A DNA stretch of 64,000 nucleotides from Bacteroidia bacterium (lineage in GTDB: Bacteria; Bacteroidota; Bacteroidia; Bacteroidales; UBA932): the NCBI GenBank assembly GCA_030537315.1, contig JAUNNZ010000004.1, positions 1 through 64,000 of the forward strand. Direction: 5' to 3'. The position numbers and the translations under genes were made by a program. Below, one piece after another: positions 61,408 to 64,000 of this stretch. The stretch's first letter is position 1. Each line of letters opens with the position of its first letter. A model generated the notes under the pieces. That model worked only from the letters and a program-made list of their open reading frames with translations. It ran no database searches and was not told the DNA's origin.

Positions 61408-62144
61408 TGAGAGATTTGCGCTGCATAGTAGTCGATGACGAGCCTCTGGCAGTGAAGATGCTGGAGAACTTTGTCTCCAAGACGCCGGGCATAGAGTTGC
61501 TGGCGTCCTTCACCGATTCCGTGCAGGCATTTTCTGAAATCACCGCGAAGCATCCCGATGTGGTCTTTCTTGATATCCAGATGCCGGACCTGAACGGTAT
61601 GGAACTGTCAAGGATGATTCCGCAGGAGAGCCGCATCATCTTTACCACGGCTTTCAAGCAATATGCTTTTGAAAGTTATGAGGTCTCGGCGCTGGACTTT
61701 CTCCTCAAGCCGATCAATTACCAGAAGTTCCTCGAGGCCGTTCAGAAAGCCCGCAGGTGGTTCGAAATGAAGGAAGCCGCGGCTGCGGCACCCGCCGCGG
61801 CCGATGCACCGGAATCCGGCGCCATATATCTGAAGGCCGACAAGGCCCTTCAGAAAGTCTCCCTCTCCGATATCCTTTATGTAGAGGGAATGAAGGACTA
61901 CGTGCTGGTGTACCTGGCCGGAAAGTCCCAGCCGCTGGTCACCCATACCACGATGAAGGCTATGGAGGACCTTCTGCCCGCATTGATGTTCATGCGCGTC
62001 CACCGCTCCTATATTGTTTCGCTCGAACGTATCGACGCCGTCTGCCCTGGCAATGACCTTCAGATCGGCACCGCCCTTATCCACGTCTCCGACGCCTACC
62101 GTGAGGCCTTCGAGGCCCATCTTGCCTCGAAGTCGTTGAGGTAG
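61407..62144 (+). CDS. LytTR family response regulator
   Basis: 245 residues. The receiver domain (about 1-120) has the acidic pair Asp10/Asp11 and phospho-acceptor Asp56 in VVFLDIQMPDLNG. After an Ala/Pro linker (AAAAAPAAADAPESG) comes a LytTR DNA-binding domain (about 140-245) with DILYVEGMKDYVLVYL and MRVHRSYIVSLERIDAV. It should be phosphorylated by the adjacent kinase. Targets are unknown; the upstream outer-membrane receptor and downstream lipoprotein are candidates. Confidence 0.95.
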   Translation: MRDLRCIVVDDEPLAVKMLENFVSKTPGIELLASFTDSVQAFSEITAKHPDVVFLDIQMPDLNGMELSRMIPQESRIIFTTAFKQYAFESYEVSALDFLLKPINYQKFLEAVQKARRWFEMKEAAAAAPAAADAPESGAIYLKADKALQKVSLSDILYVEGMKDYVLVYLAGKSQPLVTHTTMKAMEDLLPALMFMRVHRSYIVSLERIDAVCPGNDLQIGTALIHVSDAYREAFEAHLASKSLR

Positions 62145-62226
62145 TGGGGGAAAACCCCTATTTGCCGGCTTGAAAAAAAGCATGAATTTTGTATCCGGAA
62201 AACGTTAATACAAAATTATACCTGTT

Positions 62227-62730
62227 ATGAAAAAGATTTTTGTCATCCTTGCAGCTGCAATGAGCATCCTTGCAGTCGCTTCCTGTGGAAGCAAAGAACA
62301 CAAGTACACCGAAACAGAGCTTCTCCTTGTCGACAAGAACTGGGCTCCTGACGTGAACGCAAACCTCCAGAGCGGCAATGAGGCTTTCGAGTCTTCTACC
62401 GGCATCTCTTCAGACATCCAGCTCGGCGGTGACGTGAAGGCCATCGGTGACTTCCTCTCAGGAAAGTATTTCTTCGGAAAGGATACTGAAGATCCTTCAG
62501 TTCTCGTTTACTCAATCACCACCGGAAAGGGACTCCTTTCAGCAGTCACAGGTGCCGGCAAGTGGGAAATGTCTGCTGACGGCAAGACCCTCTTCCTCAC
62601 TCCGTATGATTACGAGGAAGGCGCATACGCCGAGAACCCTACCAAGTACGAGATCGTCGAGCTCACCGCTGACAAGCTCGTCTGGAAAGAAGAAGGTTCA
62701 GCTCTTACCAAGACTTTCGTAGCAGAGTAA
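62227..62730 (+). CDS. Small lipoprotein, lipocalin-like
   Basis: 167 residues with a lipoprotein signal (LAVASCGS, lipid Cys20). The mature part has alternating strands (GKWEMSADGKTLFLTPYDYEEG, VLVYSITTGKG) resembling the lipocalin-like DUF4923 group of Bacteroidales; the assignment is tentative. Codon use is strongly biased, suggesting high expression. It ends at a strong terminator. Confidence 0.72.
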   Translation: MKKIFVILAAAMSILAVASCGSKEHKYTETELLLVDKNWAPDVNANLQSGNEAFESSTGISSDIQLGGDVKAIGDFLSGKYFFGKDTEDPSVLVYSITTGKGLLSAVTGAGKWEMSADGKTLFLTPYDYEEGAYAENPTKYEIVELTADKLVWKEEGSALTKTFVAE

Positions 62731-62749
62731 TCCTGCGCAAGACAATTTG

Positions 62750-62787
62750 CGTCTCCCTCCGGCGATCTTCCGGGGGGAGACGTTTTT
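62750..62787. terminator. Strong intrinsic terminator between convergent genes
   Basis: CGTCTCCCTCCGG (62750-62762) pairs with CCGGGGGGAGACG (62770-62782), one G-U pair, followed by TTTTT (62783-62787). It terminates the lipoprotein gene; the minus-strand deformylase stop lies 2 bp beyond. Confidence 0.88.
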
Positions 62788-62788
62788 A

Positions 62789-63403
62789 TTACTGGAGCTT
62801 GTCGGTGAAGATGATGCCGTCAAGGTGATCGACCTCGTGCTGGAAGATGACGGCGGCGAAGCCGCTCACGTCCTCGCGGATCTCGCGGGGCTGGTCGAGC
62901 CTGTCGCTGTTGATGTCGGTATAGACGATGGTGATGTCACGGTAGCGCATCACGTCGCCGCGCTGGTCGGGAACCGACAGGCAGCCTTCGCCGCCCGGTT
63001 CCATTTCACCGCGCATCTCCTCGATGCGGATGTTCGGATATACCTCGATAGGTTCGCCCTCCTTGTCGACGCGCATCACCGCGACCACGCGGCGGTTGAT
63101 GCCCACCTGCGGTGCGGCGAGGCCCACGCCTCCGTCTGTTGACTGAAGGGTTTTGACCAGTTTGTCGGCGAGTTTCGCGTACTCTGCGGTGTTGAGGTCC
63201 TGCACGTTGAAGTTGCTCGAGCCGGTGCGGAGAACAGCAAGGTCGGCTTCGTTGTCAACGGAGAGGATTCTCATAATGTCGGGCGAGCCGTTGATGAGTG
63301 CGGCTTCGGCCTTGGTCATGGTCAGGGGAACGGTAGTGCCGCAGGATACGGCAGCGACGAGTGCGGCCGCAGCGGTGATGAGGATTGCGAGAGTTTTCTT
63401 CAT
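62789..63403 (-). CDS. def: Peptide deformylase with a lipoprotein signal
   Basis: 204 residues. The core is a complete peptide deformylase: GVGLAAPQVG (92-101), EGCLSVP (139-145, metal ligand Cys141) and QHEVDHLDG (His189, Glu190, His193), so it should be active and metal-bound. The start, however, is a lipoprotein signal (ALVAAVSCGTT, lipid Cys21), preceded by Lys-Lys and a long hydrophobic run, and roughly 20 further residues before the core. Deformylases normally act on nascent chains in the cytoplasm. A housekeeping copy elsewhere in the genome is expected. The leader fits no alternative start: the first Met after it (Met29) leaves a plausible cytoplasmic form, which is the main other reading. 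Confidence 0.88.
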   Translation of the reverse strand: MKKTLAILITAAAALVAAVSCGTTVPLTMTKAEAALINGSPDIMRILSVDNEADLAVLRTGSSNFNVQDLNTAEYAKLADKLVKTLQSTDGGVGLAAPQVGINRRVVAVMRVDKEGEPIEVYPNIRIEEMRGEMEPGGEGCLSVPDQRGDVMRYRDITIVYTDINSDRLDQPREIREDVSGFAAVIFQHEVDHLDGIIFTDKLQ

Positions 63404-63407
63404 GGCT

Positions 63408-63415
63408 CAAAGATA
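63408..63415 (-). promoter_or_regulatory. -7 box (TATCTTTG) for the deformylase gene
   Basis: Minus-strand exact TAnnTTTG match 4 nt upstream of the ATG at 63403. Its position supports the first Met, which carries the lipoprotein signal, as the true start. Confidence 0.6.
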
Positions 63416-63493
63416 GGAAATATCTCTGTATCTTGGATTTGTCCGTACATTTCGGTAATATTGTAAATCGCGTAAACCAAAAAAACTGTTTCT

Positions 63494-64000
63494 ATGTTCT
63501 GTCCTAAATGTGGAACCCCACTCCCTGATGCCGCAAAATTCTGCGGCTCCTGTGGAACCAAACTTGAAATCCCCGAGGTCGCCGAGCCCGTTGCTTCTGA
63601 GTTTGTCGCGTCTGAACCTGTTACCCCGGAACCTGCAAAGGAACAACAGGCAGCACAGCCTCAGGGCCGGAAAGTGACCGAGAACATCGTTTTCGGCACA
63701 GATGGGAAGTACCATTGGTACTATGAGTTCAAGTTGATGAAGAATCCGACAATCCTGAAATTAATATGGAAGATATTCTTTTGGATTTTTGTGGTGATGT
63801 GGATTTTCCTCAGCATAATCAATGCTTGCGGTGGCCATTTCAACTTCAAGGACTTCCTTGATTTCAGCAAGATCTTCCTGCTGATTCTCGCTGGCTTCGA
63901 AGCACTTGTTGCAATCAGCTATTTCATATATGCGGCGATGCAGGGTTTCAAGTACTGCGTGATGTTCGAGATGGACGGAGAAGGCGTGACCCATACCCAG
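63494..64000 (+). CDS. Zinc-ribbon membrane protein, truncated by the window end
   Basis: The reading frame is open from the ATG at 63494 to the edge of the window (169 codons). It starts with a zinc ribbon, MFCPKCGTPLPDAAKFCGSCG, with two CxxC pairs in the first 21 residues, then a Pro/Glu/Ala linker. A soluble segment (HWYYEFKLMKNPTILKLIW) leads to two membrane helices (FFWIFVVMWIFLSIINA and FLLILAGFEALVAISYFIY). The family is not recognised. No exact TAnnTTTG box precedes it; the 90-bp gap to the deformylase must hold its promoter. Confidence 0.75.
   Translation, partial: MFCPKCGTPLPDAAKFCGSCGTKLEIPEVAEPVASEFVASEPVTPEPAKEQQAAQPQGRKVTENIVFGTDGKYHWYYEFKLMKNPTILKLIWKIFFWIFVVMWIFLSIINACGGHFNFKDFLDFSKIFLLILAGFEALVAISYFIYAAMQGFKYCVMFEMDGEGVTHTQ

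Overview
The window is a gene-dense piece (about 64 kb, mid-50s % GC by eye) of a Bacteroidales chromosome. The evidence is a SusC/SusD pair, a type IX secretion (T9SS) sorting domain, a type III glutamine synthetase, the Bacteroidota ATP synthase order (beta-epsilon-a-c-b-delta-alpha-gamma), an Rnf operon led by rseC, and many copies of the Bacteroidota -7 promoter box TAnnTTTG. The style suits gut lineages such as Alistipes/Rikenellaceae or Cryptobacteroides; the genus cannot be fixed from the sequence alone. I see no tRNA, rRNA, CRISPR array, phage or transposase.

Layout. 0.1-10 kb: a lipoprotein nuclease, a small lipoprotein, an RND adaptor, a 1503-residue RND pump fused to a TolC-type outer-membrane factor, and an A-T-C NRPS-like enzyme. 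10-15 kb: a beta-barrel, a tandem metallo-beta-lactamase-fold lipoprotein, a GH9 enzyme and a C_GCAxxG_C_C protein. 15-21.7 kb: the complete F1Fo ATP synthase operon, whose gamma gene carries a 156-bp in-frame insertion bounded by inverted repeats. 21.7-32.6 kb: an S41 protease lipoprotein, a SusC/SusD/lipoprotein operon, and a subtilisin with a T9SS domain next to a PorV-like barrel. 32.6-38.3 kb (minus strand): alaS, an LptF/G permease fused to methionyl-tRNA formyltransferase, and thiamine pyrophosphokinase. 38.4-48.5 kb: two M23 peptidases, a MerR regulator, a zinc-ribbon coiled-coil protein, dnaB and rseC-rnfBCDGEA. 48.5-57.7 kb: a secreted OmpA-type protein with a zinc ribbon and its partner, a TPR-TM-LuxR regulator, GSIII, a YitT protein and the NfnAB transhydrogenase. 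57.7-64 kb: an outer-membrane receptor, a LytS/LytTR two-component pair, a small lipoprotein, a lipoprotein peptide deformylase and the start of a zinc-ribbon membrane protein.

How the parts fit. Rnf, NfnAB and the ATP synthase form an energy set linking ferredoxin, NAD(P)H and an ion gradient; the c subunit looks proton-specific. The first operon looks like a small acyl/peptidyl product pathway with its own tripartite exporter, possibly controlled by a perfect inverted repeat at its promoter.

The most notable points are two gene fusions with topological consequences (RND-OMF with an embedded signal sequence; LptF/G-Fmt), the in-frame palindromic element in atpG, a peptide deformylase with a lipoprotein signal, and a set of promoters so close to start codons that the mRNAs should be leaderless or nearly so.
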